Shown in pieces: positions 1 through 7,416 of a stretch of DNA of 9,477 nt. Location: the NCBI GenBank assembly GCA_947594675.1, contig CANQEF010000036.1:1-9477 (forward strand). The letters are read 5' to 3'. The notes beneath the pieces are model-generated. The model was not told the DNA's origin, ran no database searches, and saw nothing but the letters and a program-made list of their open reading frames with translations. The translations under genes and the position numbers were made by a program. Within the stretch, counting starts at the first letter, position 1, and each line of letters begins with the position of its first letter. This DNA is from an uncultured Bacilli bacterium. GTDB lineage: Bacteria; Bacillota_I; Bacilli_A; RF39; UBA660.

Positions 1-552
1 CATTATTAATATTTTTTGAATTGGCTCTTTTGAAGCTAAAATCTCCAAAGCCTCATGAGCTTTTACTTTCTGCCTATCTTCTTTTAAAGCCCAAAGTGTT
101 CTCATATTATGTAATCTATCAGCAAGCTTTATTATAATTACCCGAACATCCTCGCTCATTCCTACAATTATCTTTTTATAATAATCAATTAAATATTCAT
201 TCTCCGTTGAGAAATTTATTCTACTCAACTTAGTTACACCTTGAACAAGCTTAGTAATATTCTTTCCAAAATTATCTTCCATCTCTGAAACTGTGCAATC
301 ACAATCTTCCAAAACATCATGCATAAGACCAGCACTTATTGTTTCATAATCTGCATAAATAGTTGTCAAAATCAAAGCAACATTTAACGGATGTTGAATA
401 TAAGCCTCTCCCGATTTACGAAATTGTCCTTCGTGCTTTACAAAAGCAAACTCATAAGCCTTCTTGATAATAGCTAATTCTTTTTCATCAGTTATATATT
501 TTTCTATCTTAGAAAAGATATCATCAATAGTTACTATCTTATTTTTAGACAA
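1..552 (-). CDS. relA: RelA/SpoT-type (p)ppGpp hydrolase HD domain, N-terminal part (runs off left edge)
   Basis: This is the N-terminal part (about 184 codons) of a (p)ppGpp synthetase/hydrolase-family protein, a cytoplasmic enzyme of the stringent response. Numbered from an ATG at 561, the metal-dependent HD hydrolase signature is intact: HEGQFRKSGEAY near 43-54, HP at 57-58, HD at 81-82 followed by VLED, GVTKLS at 108-113, and KLADRLHNMRTL at 145-156. The ATG at 561 has its SD directly abutting (GGGAG ends at 562), whereas TTG at 552 lies 9 nt downstream of GGAG, so I prefer TTG. Only 18 nt separate it from the secDF stop, so it is probably third in a comN-secDF-relA operon. The sequence after the HD domain (ALEILASKEPIQKILIM) lacks the usual APLAHRLG-like linker. 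Whether the synthetase and regulatory domains follow cannot be seen. HD family is near certain; full-length RelA is an inference. Confidence 0.85.
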   Translation of the reverse strand, partial: MSKNKIVTIDDIFSKIEKYITDEKELAIIKKAYEFAFVKHEGQFRKSGEAYIQHPLNVALILTTIYADYETISAGLMHDVLEDCDCTVSEMEDNFGKNITKLVQGVTKLSRINFSTENEYLIDYYKKIIVGMSEDVRVIIIKLADRLHNMRTLWALKEDRQKVKAHEALEILASKEPIQKILIM

Positions 553-561
553 AGGACTCAT

Positions 562-568
562 CTCCCAT
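562..568 (-). promoter_or_regulatory. Shine-Dalgarno deciding the start of the HD/RelA gene
   Basis: On the minus strand GGGAG is followed immediately by ATGAG, and GGAGATGA matches the anti-SD complement GGAGGTGA at 7 of 8 bases. The ATG at 561 therefore sits inside the ribosome-binding site, and the TTG at 552 is correctly spaced (9 nt). Confidence 0.55.
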
Positions 569-570
569 CA

Positions 571-2847
571 TTAACAATTTATTCCCTTTATTTTCTTTTC
601 CTCAAATTCATCAGTATAAATTCTTTTCTGTTTTTTTGGTTTCTTTAAATTATGTTTTTCTAACAATAAGAATACAATTGTAGCAATATAAATAGATGAA
701 TAAGTACCAGAAATTAAGCCAATCAACATAGCTATATTAAAAGGTAATATTTCATTTGAACCTAAAAATATTAAAAATATTACTGGTAAAATTGTTGTAA
801 TTGAAGTATAAATCGTTCTACTAAAAGTCTGCCTAATACTTACATTACATACTTCTTCTAATTTTTTAGCATCCAACTTTTTAGAATCTACATCTTTTAA
901 ATTTTCTCTAATTCTATCAAAAGATACAATTGTATCATTTATCGAATATCCAATTATAGCAAGTATAGCCGCAATAAACATAGAAGAAACTTCTAAACAG
1001 AAAATAGCAAATAAACTAAAAATTATTACAACATCGTGTATTAAAGCAACTACTCCCGCTATTGCATAACTTAATTTAAATCTAAATGAAACATAAATAA
1101 TAATTCCAAGTAAAGCAATCAAAACAGCTAAAATAGCATTCTTAATAAGTTCTTTTTTTACAATATTAGAAACAACTCCAATAGTTACCTTTGCCTCATA
1201 TTTATCTTCAAAATATGAATTAGCATCCTTTACTTCATCACCACTTAAAGCTTTATCAATACGAATAGATATCTCATCATCATTTTCACTAATACTAGCC
1301 GCTGTAAGATTTAACTCTTTTAAATCATTTTTTAATTCATTTTCTTTAATCTCTTTTTCCGTTGAAATAGTTATATCCGTACCAGCCTTATAGTCAATAC
1401 CAAGATTAAATCCTTTAAAAGCAAAGAATCCAACTCCTACTAAAATAACAATAATAGAAATAGCTACACACAATAATTTATGACTTAAAAAATTAGTATT
1501 TCTAAAAGGAATAACCTTTACTTCTTCATTTTTATTAACATTTGGAATATCTTCTTTTCTTACTTTTATAAAAAGATAAGTCTTATCATCAAAATAATCA
1601 TTTTTTAAGAATAATTTTAATAATACCCTTGTCAAAAAAACCATTGTAAACATTGTAACTACTATAGTTATTATAAGCATAGTTGCAAAACCTTTAATAC
1701 TAGATTCTCCAAATACAAACATTATTATAGCAACAATAAGAGTAGTTACATTAGCATCAACTATTGAACTAATACTAGATTTAGAACCTTCTTTAAATGC
1801 TACCTTCAAGCTTTTACCCTTATATAATTCCTCTTTTATACGGGCAAAAGTTATAACATTAGAATCAACTGCCATACCAATACCTAAAACTAAAGCCGCA
1901 ATTCCAGGAAGTGTTAAAACTCCTCCCACAACCCAAAATGTAGCAAAAACCAAAATAGTATACAACATCATTGAAACAGCTGATATAAATCCTGCAAAAT
2001 GATAAACTACTATTAGTAAAATAATAATAGAAACAATTCCAATAATTCCTGCAATTAAAGTCTTTTGTAAAGTCTGATCACCAAAACTAGCTCCCACCGT
2101 CGTAGAAGAAATTTCCGTTAATTTACTAGGAAGAGATCCACTATTAATTAAATCAACTAAATTACTAACTTCATCTTCCGTAAAACTTCCTTGAATTATA
2201 ACGTCACTCGCAAATCCCTGTGAAACAGTTGCGGCACTTAAGCAATTAGAACCACTAGTACCACACAAATTCTTTTCCTTTGAAAAGCTATCCGTCAATT
2301 CATTAAAATCCAACCAAATAACAATCATATTATTTTCATAATCTTTTACTTTATTAGTTACTTCATAAAATTTATCTTTATCCTTAACACTTAAAGCAAC
2401 AGCTGGATTACCAGAAGAATCCTGTCCAATTTTTGCTCCACCAGCTTTTAATACATCACTAGTCATTAAAAGATTATCATCAGAATCACGAAATGACAAA
2501 GTCGCAACAGTTGCTAACTGACTACGAGCCTCTTCCGGATTAGTAACACCTGCTAACTTAACTCTAATCTTATCATTTCCCTCTAAAATAATTTCTGGTT
2601 CACTAACTCCTAAGCTATCAATTCTTTTACTTAAAGTTTTGTAAGTAGCAGTTAACTTATCACTCGTCATCTTTGAACCATCAATTGACTCTGCCTTATA
2701 AAGTACTTCAAATCCTCCCTGTAAATCTAAACCAAACTTTAGATTTTTAAATAGAGGAACAAATGAAAAGCAAATTAAAACAACTAAAAAAATTAATACC
2801 ATCGTCGTTATAATAACACGCTTTTTCCCCATTTTCTTTTTCTTCAT
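571..2847 (-). CDS. secDF: Protein translocase subunit SecDF (fused SecD-SecF)
   Basis: SecDF is a membrane protein of the Sec holotranslocon that uses the proton-motive force to pull preproteins out on the extracytoplasmic side after SecA/SecYEG threading. The 758 residues form a single SecD+SecF fusion, close to the B. subtilis length. Visible in order: TM1 (about 11-31), FGLDLQGG at 38-45, a large extracytoplasmic P1 region (about 32-260), TM2-TM6 (about 262-412) including GMAVDSNV with Asp328, a cytoplasmic linker rich in charge, TM7 (457-477), the SecF motif FNLGIDYKAGT at 480-490, a second periplasmic-type domain, and TM8-TM12 (569-728) including SINDTIVSFDRIREN with Asp638. Asp328 and Asp638 correspond to the transmembrane aspartates implicated in proton coupling in Thermus SecDF. 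The C-terminus is a basic cytoplasmic tail. The start ATG has GAGG 9 nt upstream, overlapping the TGA of the preceding gene, which suggests translational coupling. A Cys pair at 195/202 lies in P1. Confidence 0.97.
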   Translation of the reverse strand: MKKKKMGKKRVIITTMVLIFLVVLICFSFVPLFKNLKFGLDLQGGFEVLYKAESIDGSKMTSDKLTATYKTLSKRIDSLGVSEPEIILEGNDKIRVKLAGVTNPEEARSQLATVATLSFRDSDDNLLMTSDVLKAGGAKIGQDSSGNPAVALSVKDKDKFYEVTNKVKDYENNMIVIWLDFNELTDSFSKEKNLCGTSGSNCLSAATVSQGFASDVIIQGSFTEDEVSNLVDLINSGSLPSKLTEISSTTVGASFGDQTLQKTLIAGIIGIVSIIILLIVVYHFAGFISAVSMMLYTILVFATFWVVGGVLTLPGIAALVLGIGMAVDSNVITFARIKEELYKGKSLKVAFKEGSKSSISSIVDANVTTLIVAIIMFVFGESSIKGFATMLIITIVVTMFTMVFLTRVLLKLFLKNDYFDDKTYLFIKVRKEDIPNVNKNEEVKVIPFRNTNFLSHKLLCVAISIIVILVGVGFFAFKGFNLGIDYKAGTDITISTEKEIKENELKNDLKELNLTAASISENDDEISIRIDKALSGDEVKDANSYFEDKYEAKVTIGVVSNIVKKELIKNAILAVLIALLGIIIYVSFRFKLSYAIAGVVALIHDVVIIFSLFAIFCLEVSSMFIAAILAIIGYSINDTIVSFDRIRENLKDVDSKKLDAKKLEEVCNVSIRQTFSRTIYTSITTILPVIFLIFLGSNEILPFNIAMLIGLISGTYSSIYIATIVFLLLEKHNLKKPKKQKRIYTDEFEEKKIKGINC

Positions 2848-2858
2848 TCTACCTCACC

Positions 2859-3146
2859 TCATAACAATTCTTCATATTCATTATAATATTTTGTTCTTCT
2901 ACTTCTTGTCATCTTTCCTTTTAAATACTCATCAATTTTCTTCTCATCAACATGCATAATATCATCTACAATATCTGAAAGCATTAAATCTTTAGAAGTC
3001 TTCCACTTAACTTGAATTAAGTAATTCCAAATATCAATATCACTAACATAAGAATAACCTAATCTATGTATTTCTGTTTGTTTAGCCATCAAAGCAGGAC
3101 GAATCCTCGTGAAAAGTTCTTCTTTAGTAGAAAATTCATAATCCAT
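2859..3146 (-). CDS. comN: ComN-like post-transcriptional regulator family protein (95 aa)
   Basis: This small cytoplasmic protein of 95 residues is charged, has no membrane segment, and is predicted to be mostly helical. The pattern of Arg/Lys near the N-terminus, LGY, then DIWNYL, VKW and the DIVDDI helix resembles the ComN/post-transcriptional regulator family of Firmicutes (B. subtilis ComN is about this size and affects comE mRNA). The match is from memory of the family, not from an alignment. Context supports it: comN lies just upstream of secDF in B. subtilis, as here, with an 11-nt gap in which the secDF SD overlaps this gene's TGA stop. An in-frame GTG at 3155 would add MIF, but that GTG is part of the SD (AAGGTTGTGATC), so the ATG at 3146 is chosen. 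The gene has its own promoter (extended -10 at 3181-3189) and is probably first in its operon. Its molecular role in an organism without visible competence genes is unknown. Confidence 0.72.
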   Translation of the reverse strand: MDYEFSTKEELFTRIRPALMAKQTEIHRLGYSYVSDIDIWNYLIQVKWKTSKDLMLSDIVDDIMHVDEKKIDEYLKGKMTRSRRTKYYNEYEELL

Positions 3147-3149
3147 AAA

Positions 3150-3161
3150 GATCACAACCTT
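3150..3161 (-). promoter_or_regulatory. Extended Shine-Dalgarno of comN-like gene
   Basis: The minus strand reads AAGGTTGTGATC, which matches the full anti-SD complement AAGGAGGTGATC at 10 of 12 positions. It ends 3 nt before the ATG at 3146. The GTG inside it is in frame and would be a false start. Confidence 0.75.
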
Positions 3162-3180
3162 TTTATAAGAAGATAATTTA

Positions 3181-3189
3181 ATTATATCA
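3181..3189 (-). promoter_or_regulatory. Extended -10 promoter for comN-secDF-relA
   Basis: The minus strand reads TGATATAAT, a perfect extended -10 (TGnTATAAT) for the housekeeping sigma factor. The region about 17 nt upstream (CTTTAA) is only a weak -35, as is common for extended -10 promoters. Transcription would start near 3174, giving a leader of about 28 nt with the SD. It sits just downstream of the xerC terminator, which supports an independent transcription unit. Confidence 0.65.
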
Positions 3190-3216
3190 AATTTTGTATA
3201 TTTTTAAAGTATAAAA

Positions 3217-3247
3217 GAAAAAAAACTAAAATTATCTAAAATTTTAG
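3217..3247 (-). terminator. Rho-independent terminator of topA-unknown-xerC unit
   Basis: On the minus strand an 8-bp stem CTAAAATT / AATTTTAG (3240-3247 with 3226-3233) with a 6-nt loop is followed at once by eight T residues (3225-3218). The stem is A/T rich with one G:C pair at its base, but the geometry and U-tract are canonical. The xerC stop codon TAA (3246-3244) lies inside the left arm, so the terminator overlaps the end of the coding region. Confidence 0.75.
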
Positions 3248-4137
3248 TCATCTTTCTTAGCTCTAGGAAAACTATTATAATAAACATCCCTAAGTCTATC
3301 AGCAGTAACATGTGTATAAATTTGAGTTGCTTTTATACTTTCATGTCCCAATAACTTTTGAACCGTAGTCAAATCACATCCACCATTTAAAAGATGCGTA
3401 GCAAAAGAATGTCTAATCATATGAGGAGAAATATTTTTATTTAAACTACTTTTTTTAATTATTTTATCAAGTATAAATCTAACACCTCGTTCAGTAAGTT
3501 TTCCACCATTATTGTTTAAAAATAAATACTTCTCTTTTTTTAAATTAAGAACGTTATACCCATCACCCAAATATAATTTAAGTGCCTCTTCACAATAATC
3601 ACCAAAATTAACATAACGCTCTTTATTACCTTTTCCCAGGATTAATATAGTCTTATTACTTAAATCTATATCATCAACTTTAATATTAACTATTTCTCCA
3701 ACTCGCATCCCCGTAGCATAAAGCATTTCGAGTAAAAGCAAATCTCTTTGCCCCAAAGGTGTTGTTGTATTAGGAATATTAAATAATTCTTCTAACTCAT
3801 TATACTCAAAATATCTAGGCAATTTCTTCTGCTTTTTAGGACCATTTACTAAAGTAAAAACATTACTCGTAACAATTTTTTCATTAGCCAAAAAACGATA
3901 AAAACTCCTAAGAGAGCTAAGTTTCCTATCTATAGAAGAATTTACATCCTTCTTTTCTTTTAAATACATCAAATAAAAACGAATATCATCATAAGAAACA
4001 TCCCTATAATCAAGACTTTCTTTTTCTAAATAATTAAGAAATTCTACAATATCACTATGATAATTCTCAACAGTATAATGAGAATAATTTTTTTGATACT
4101 GCAAATACTCTAAATACTTTGTAAGTACCTTATCCAC
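3244..4137 (-). CDS. xerC: Tyrosine recombinase XerC (chromosome dimer resolution)
   Basis: This is a site-specific tyrosine recombinase of 297 residues, the usual Xer length. Together with XerD it would resolve chromosome dimers at dif during division. The N-terminal core-binding (SAM-like) domain spans about 1-95 and the catalytic domain about 105-290. All catalytic residues are present: Arg145 (TGMRVGE), Lys169 (GKGNKER), His239 and Arg242 (HMIRHSFATH), His265 (LLGHES) and nucleophile Tyr274 (IYTHV). Their spacing equals that of E. coli XerD (148, 172, 244, 247, 270, 279). XerC rather than XerD is chosen because of the position downstream of topA, where B. subtilis has codV (xerC), and because the N-terminal region (EKNYSHYT-like) resembles Firmicutes XerC. 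The start is GTG with GAGG 8 nt upstream. The gap to the preceding gene is 2 nt, suggesting coupled translation. No integrase-type extension or prophage context is visible. Confidence 0.9.
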   Translation of the reverse strand: MDKVLTKYLEYLQYQKNYSHYTVENYHSDIVEFLNYLEKESLDYRDVSYDDIRFYLMYLKEKKDVNSSIDRKLSSLRSFYRFLANEKIVTSNVFTLVNGPKKQKKLPRYFEYNELEELFNIPNTTTPLGQRDLLLLEMLYATGMRVGEIVNIKVDDIDLSNKTILILGKGNKERYVNFGDYCEEALKLYLGDGYNVLNLKKEKYLFLNNNGGKLTERGVRFILDKIIKKSSLNKNISPHMIRHSFATHLLNGGCDLTTVQKLLGHESIKATQIYTHVTADRLRDVYYNSFPRAKKDD

Positions 4138-4139
4138 AA

Positions 4140-5315
4140 TTAAAACCTCTTTTTCTTTTTACTAGAAAGATTTTCAAGATAACTATCATATATTAAACTC
4201 CAAAGAAAGACTTTATCCACCGTTTTATTATTTAAACATTTATAAATACTTTCCTCATCCTTCCTAATTTCTTGACTCAACAAAGTTGTATCACCAAAAT
4301 AATCAACTATTTTTTGATATTCATTTTTATGAGCCAAATAAGTAGTTAAATTAATAGCTAAGTACTTAGGTAATAACGTTTCCAATAACTCATTGTGAAA
4401 ATCATTAATAGGAACATCACCCGAAAAGAAATTCTTATTCACGAAAAGCCTATTATCTTGAAAACTTAAAAAACCAAAAGGAAGATTCAAAAAAACTCGC
4501 ATTATTTCCTTTTTCTTATCTTCAACGCTAATATCGGGAATAAAAGGTAACACCTTCTCTTCATTTTCTTTATAAGAGTAATCAGCATCTAAAAAGTTAT
4601 ATTGCCCCTCAAAATAATCATCATCTAAGACTTTTAAAAGAGAAGGCTCAATTTTCTTTCTATAAGAGGCATTTAAATTTAAATATTCAATATTCCTTAC
4701 AAAAGGATTTCCCCCTAATTCTAATAAATAATCATATCTATTTAAAGCCTCAACTATACTTCTAATAGCACTATAGTTTTGAAAAGAATCTAAATTTTGA
4801 TACTTCAAACTATAACTCTGAGTACCCTTCCAAAAATTATCTGTCAACCTCTTTGGTACATTAGTAAGTTCACAAGCCAATATATTTCTAAAATCTTCAA
4901 CACTATTAGCTTTAGAAATTAATTTATTAAAAACTCTATCAACCAAATCTCTAACATCACTTTTATGTCCCCCTAAAAATCCCCAAGCAATTTTTCGTAA
5001 ATCACTAATTCTTTCCTTTTCATCAGGATTAAAAATCAATTCATGAGTCTTTATATATTCCCTATTATTTCTTTTTATCTTTTTAGCAATAAATAAATCA
5101 ACATCTTTATTATCCAAATATTCATTATTATACATATGATTAATCATCTCTTCTTCAGATTTAAATCTTGTTGTAACTAAATCAATCGCCTCCAAAGAAA
5201 CTTTTCTCTTCATTTGATTACCACCATATTTACCAAGATACCACTTTTCTTTTAAAGAAATAACTTTAAAAGTATTTAACTGTTTATCTCTTGCTATTAA
5301 AAAGAAATCATCCAC
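4140..5315 (-). CDS. Uncharacterised 391-aa protein between topA and xerC
   Basis: I do not recognise this protein. It is a soluble-looking protein of 391 residues with no signal peptide or membrane segment. It is rich in Lys, Asn, Asp, Phe, Tyr and Leu, has only two cysteines (near residues 148 and 360), and ends in a short basic tail (SSKKKKRF). The N-terminal 60 residues look like a small mixed strand/helix module (FFLIARD, TFKVISL, then KWYLGKYGG). The middle and C-terminal parts look mainly helical with aromatic-rich segments such as LNLPFGFLSFQDNRLFVNK. It is co-directional with topA (gap about 30 nt) and xerC (gap 2 nt) and shares their promoter and terminator, so it is probably expressed with them. 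In B. subtilis the gene in this slot is trmFO, but no FAD-binding GxGxxG motif is seen here. GTG at 5324 would add MFI but is only 2 nt after GAGGAA, so GTG at 5315 (9 nt after it) is preferred. Codon usage looks like the neighbours, with no sign of recent transfer. Confidence 0.85.
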   Translation of the reverse strand: MDDFFLIARDKQLNTFKVISLKEKWYLGKYGGNQMKRKVSLEAIDLVTTRFKSEEEMINHMYNNEYLDNKDVDLFIAKKIKRNNREYIKTHELIFNPDEKERISDLRKIAWGFLGGHKSDVRDLVDRVFNKLISKANSVEDFRNILACELTNVPKRLTDNFWKGTQSYSLKYQNLDSFQNYSAIRSIVEALNRYDYLLELGGNPFVRNIEYLNLNASYRKKIEPSLLKVLDDDYFEGQYNFLDADYSYKENEEKVLPFIPDISVEDKKKEIMRVFLNLPFGFLSFQDNRLFVNKNFFSGDVPINDFHNELLETLLPKYLAINLTTYLAHKNEYQKIVDYFGDTTLLSQEIRKDEESIYKCLNNKTVDKVFLWSLIYDSYLENLSSKKKKRF

Positions 5316-5319
5316 TATA

Positions 5320-5330
5320 AACACTTCCTC
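5320..5330 (-). promoter_or_regulatory. Shine-Dalgarno deciding the start of the unknown 391-aa gene
   Basis: The minus strand reads GAGGAAGTGTT, resembling AAGGAGGTGAT. The GTG within it (5324) is in frame but too close to the GAGG core. The next in-frame GTG (5315) has normal spacing. Confidence 0.5.
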
Positions 5331-5347
5331 ACAAATTAGAAAATAAA

Positions 5348-7390
5348 TTATTTAGTATCATCGCTTAATTCTTTTTCAAAATCACAAAAACTACACTTTA
5401 TCTTATCATTTTTAATAACTAAGTATTTACCACATTTTGGGCATTTTTCTTCAACCGGCTTATACCAAGATGCAAAATCACATTTAGGATAATTACTACA
5501 TCCATAAAATACTTTACCCCTCTTAGTTTTTCTTTCAATTATTTTTCCATCACAATTAGGGCAATTCATTACTTCAACAACTTCTTTTTCCGTCTTTTTA
5601 ACATATTTACACTCTGGATAATTAGAGCAAGCTACAAATTCACCATAACGTCCTTTTCGTATTACCAAAGGGCTACCACATTGTGGACATTTTTCTCCCG
5701 TTTCTTCTGGAGATTTTTTTTCCATATCCGTAAAAGCATTTTTTACACGTGGTTCAAATAACTTATAAAATTCACTTAAAACTTTATTCCAAACGAGTTT
5801 TCCTTCAGCAATTTCATCTAATTCACTTTCCATATCACGAGTATATTCAACATTTATCAAATCACTAAAGAATTCCTGAAGTTTATTTGTAGTTTCAATA
5901 CCAATTTCCGTTGGTTTAAACTTTTTATCTTCTATAACTACATAATTTCTTTCTTTAATAGTGTCAATAGTTTTAGCATAAGTAGAAGGACGTCCTATAC
6001 CTAATTCTTCCATTTCCTTTATCAATTTTGCCTCTGTATATCTACTAGGTGGCTTTGTAAAATGTTGCTCACAATTAACATCATGAGTAATTGACTCTGT
6101 CTTTTCATGCAATTCTGGTAATATTTTATCTTCCGTACTTTCATAATCCTTATAAACCTTCAAATAACCCTCAAATAAAAGAATTTGACCAGTCGTTTTA
6201 AATTTATAATCATTATTATCAAAAATAATAGTTGTCTGATTAACAGAGGCATCAGCCATCAATGATGCAAGAGTTCTTTTATAAATCAAACTATAAAGCT
6301 TAAATTCATCATTAGATAAAAAAGGCTTTACCTTCAAAGGTTCACGCAACACACTAGTAGGTCGAATTCCTTCATGAGCATCCTGAACATTTTCATTAGA
6401 CTTAGCTTTCTTAACATATCCCTTGTACTCTTTACCATAATTTTTTTCAATATAAGCCATTGCCTGCTTTACAAAATCATCTGATAAACGTATAGAGTCA
6501 GTTCTCATATAAGTAATTAAACCTACCGTTTCATTTTCAAGATCAATTCCTTCATAAAGTTTTTGGGCAATACTCATCGTCTTTTTAGCTGAAAATCCTA
6601 ACTTCGTTGAAGCCTCTTGCTGCAAAGTAGAAGTAATAAAAGGATATTTACTTTTACGAGCCTTTTCCTTTTTTTCAATAGATTCAACAATATAAATATC
6701 ACTTAATTCATCTAAAACTTTTTGAGCATCCTCTTCGCATTTTAACTCAATATCTTCATCTTTGTATTTAAAAAGTTCTGCCTCATAGTCCGGAAAAAAA
6801 GCTGTTATAGTCCAGTACTCTTCAGGATTAAAATTATCAATTTCTCTTTCCCTATCAACAATTAGCTTTAAAGCAACACTTTGCACACGTCCTGCACTTT
6901 TAGCGCCAATTTTATTTTGTAAAAGCTTAGAAAGACGAAAACCAATAATACGATCTAAAATTCTCCTGGTTTCTTGACTTTTAACAAGATTATCATCAAT
7001 AACTGTAGGATTTTTCATAGCCTCTAAAACCTTATCATGAGTAATCTCATTAAATAAAACTCTTTTATAATTTTTATCTTTAATTCCCAATGTATCTTTT
7101 AAATGCCAAGCAATAGCCTCTCCCTCACGATCAGGGTCGCTTGCCAAATAAACTAAATCACTATTTTTAACATCTTTTTTCAAATCATTTATTATTTTAG
7201 TTTTTCCTTTAATAGCAACATAATTAGGTTTAAAGCCATTTTCAATATCAACACCTAAACCATATTGCCCAGTAGTCGCTAAATCACGAATATGCCCCTT
7301 AGAAGAAACAACCTTATAATCACTACCCAAATATTTTTCAATCGTTTTACTCTTACTAGGACTTTCAACAATTACCAAGTTTTTAGGCAT
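5348..7390 (-). CDS. topA: DNA topoisomerase I (type IA)
   Basis: TopA relaxes negative supercoils through a 5'-phosphotyrosine single-strand break. The 680 residues are close to the B. subtilis enzyme. The N-terminal TOPRIM domain carries Glu9 (VESPSKSKTI) and the metal-binding DPDRE at 85-89 (Asp85, Asp87, Glu89). The active-site tyrosine is Tyr294 in LITYMRTDS. Other type IA marks are DAHEGIRPT (337-345) and GRPSTYA (466-472). The C-terminus has three four-cysteine zinc ribbons: Cys568/571/588/594, Cys610/613/631/637 and Cys650/653/666/669. All the motifs expected of an active enzyme are present. The start ATG has AAGGGA 12 nt upstream. The gene has its own strong promoter in the 56-nt gap after rnhB and leads a unit with the unknown protein and xerC, an order related to the Bacillus topA-trmFO-xerC block. 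Confidence 0.98.
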   Translation of the reverse strand: MPKNLVIVESPSKSKTIEKYLGSDYKVVSSKGHIRDLATTGQYGLGVDIENGFKPNYVAIKGKTKIINDLKKDVKNSDLVYLASDPDREGEAIAWHLKDTLGIKDKNYKRVLFNEITHDKVLEAMKNPTVIDDNLVKSQETRRILDRIIGFRLSKLLQNKIGAKSAGRVQSVALKLIVDREREIDNFNPEEYWTITAFFPDYEAELFKYKDEDIELKCEEDAQKVLDELSDIYIVESIEKKEKARKSKYPFITSTLQQEASTKLGFSAKKTMSIAQKLYEGIDLENETVGLITYMRTDSIRLSDDFVKQAMAYIEKNYGKEYKGYVKKAKSNENVQDAHEGIRPTSVLREPLKVKPFLSNDEFKLYSLIYKRTLASLMADASVNQTTIIFDNNDYKFKTTGQILLFEGYLKVYKDYESTEDKILPELHEKTESITHDVNCEQHFTKPPSRYTEAKLIKEMEELGIGRPSTYAKTIDTIKERNYVVIEDKKFKPTEIGIETTNKLQEFFSDLINVEYTRDMESELDEIAEGKLVWNKVLSEFYKLFEPRVKNAFTDMEKKSPEETGEKCPQCGSPLVIRKGRYGEFVACSNYPECKYVKKTEKEVVEVMNCPNCDGKIIERKTKRGKVFYGCSNYPKCDFASWYKPVEEKCPKCGKYLVIKNDKIKCSFCDFEKELSDDTK

Positions 7391-7416
7391 AAATAAACAC
7401 TTTCCCTTCTGATATA

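Noticed and set aside
571..2847. Separate secD and secF genes
   Set aside because: The frame is continuous through both halves with a normal cytoplasmic linker, as in Firmicutes SecDF fusions.
2859..2861. UGA decoded as Trp (mycoplasma code)
   Set aside because: UGA ends the comN-like frame at a sensible length, with the secDF SD overlapping it. Trp residues in the recognised proteins that I checked are UGG.
3144..3155. GTG at 3155 as the start of the comN-like gene
   Set aside because: The GTG is part of a near-perfect extended SD and leaves no ribosome-binding site of its own.
3244..4137. Phage or integrative-element integrase
   Set aside because: The length, catalytic spacing and housekeeping neighbours fit Xer. 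No excisionase, attachment repeats, tRNA or cargo genes are present.
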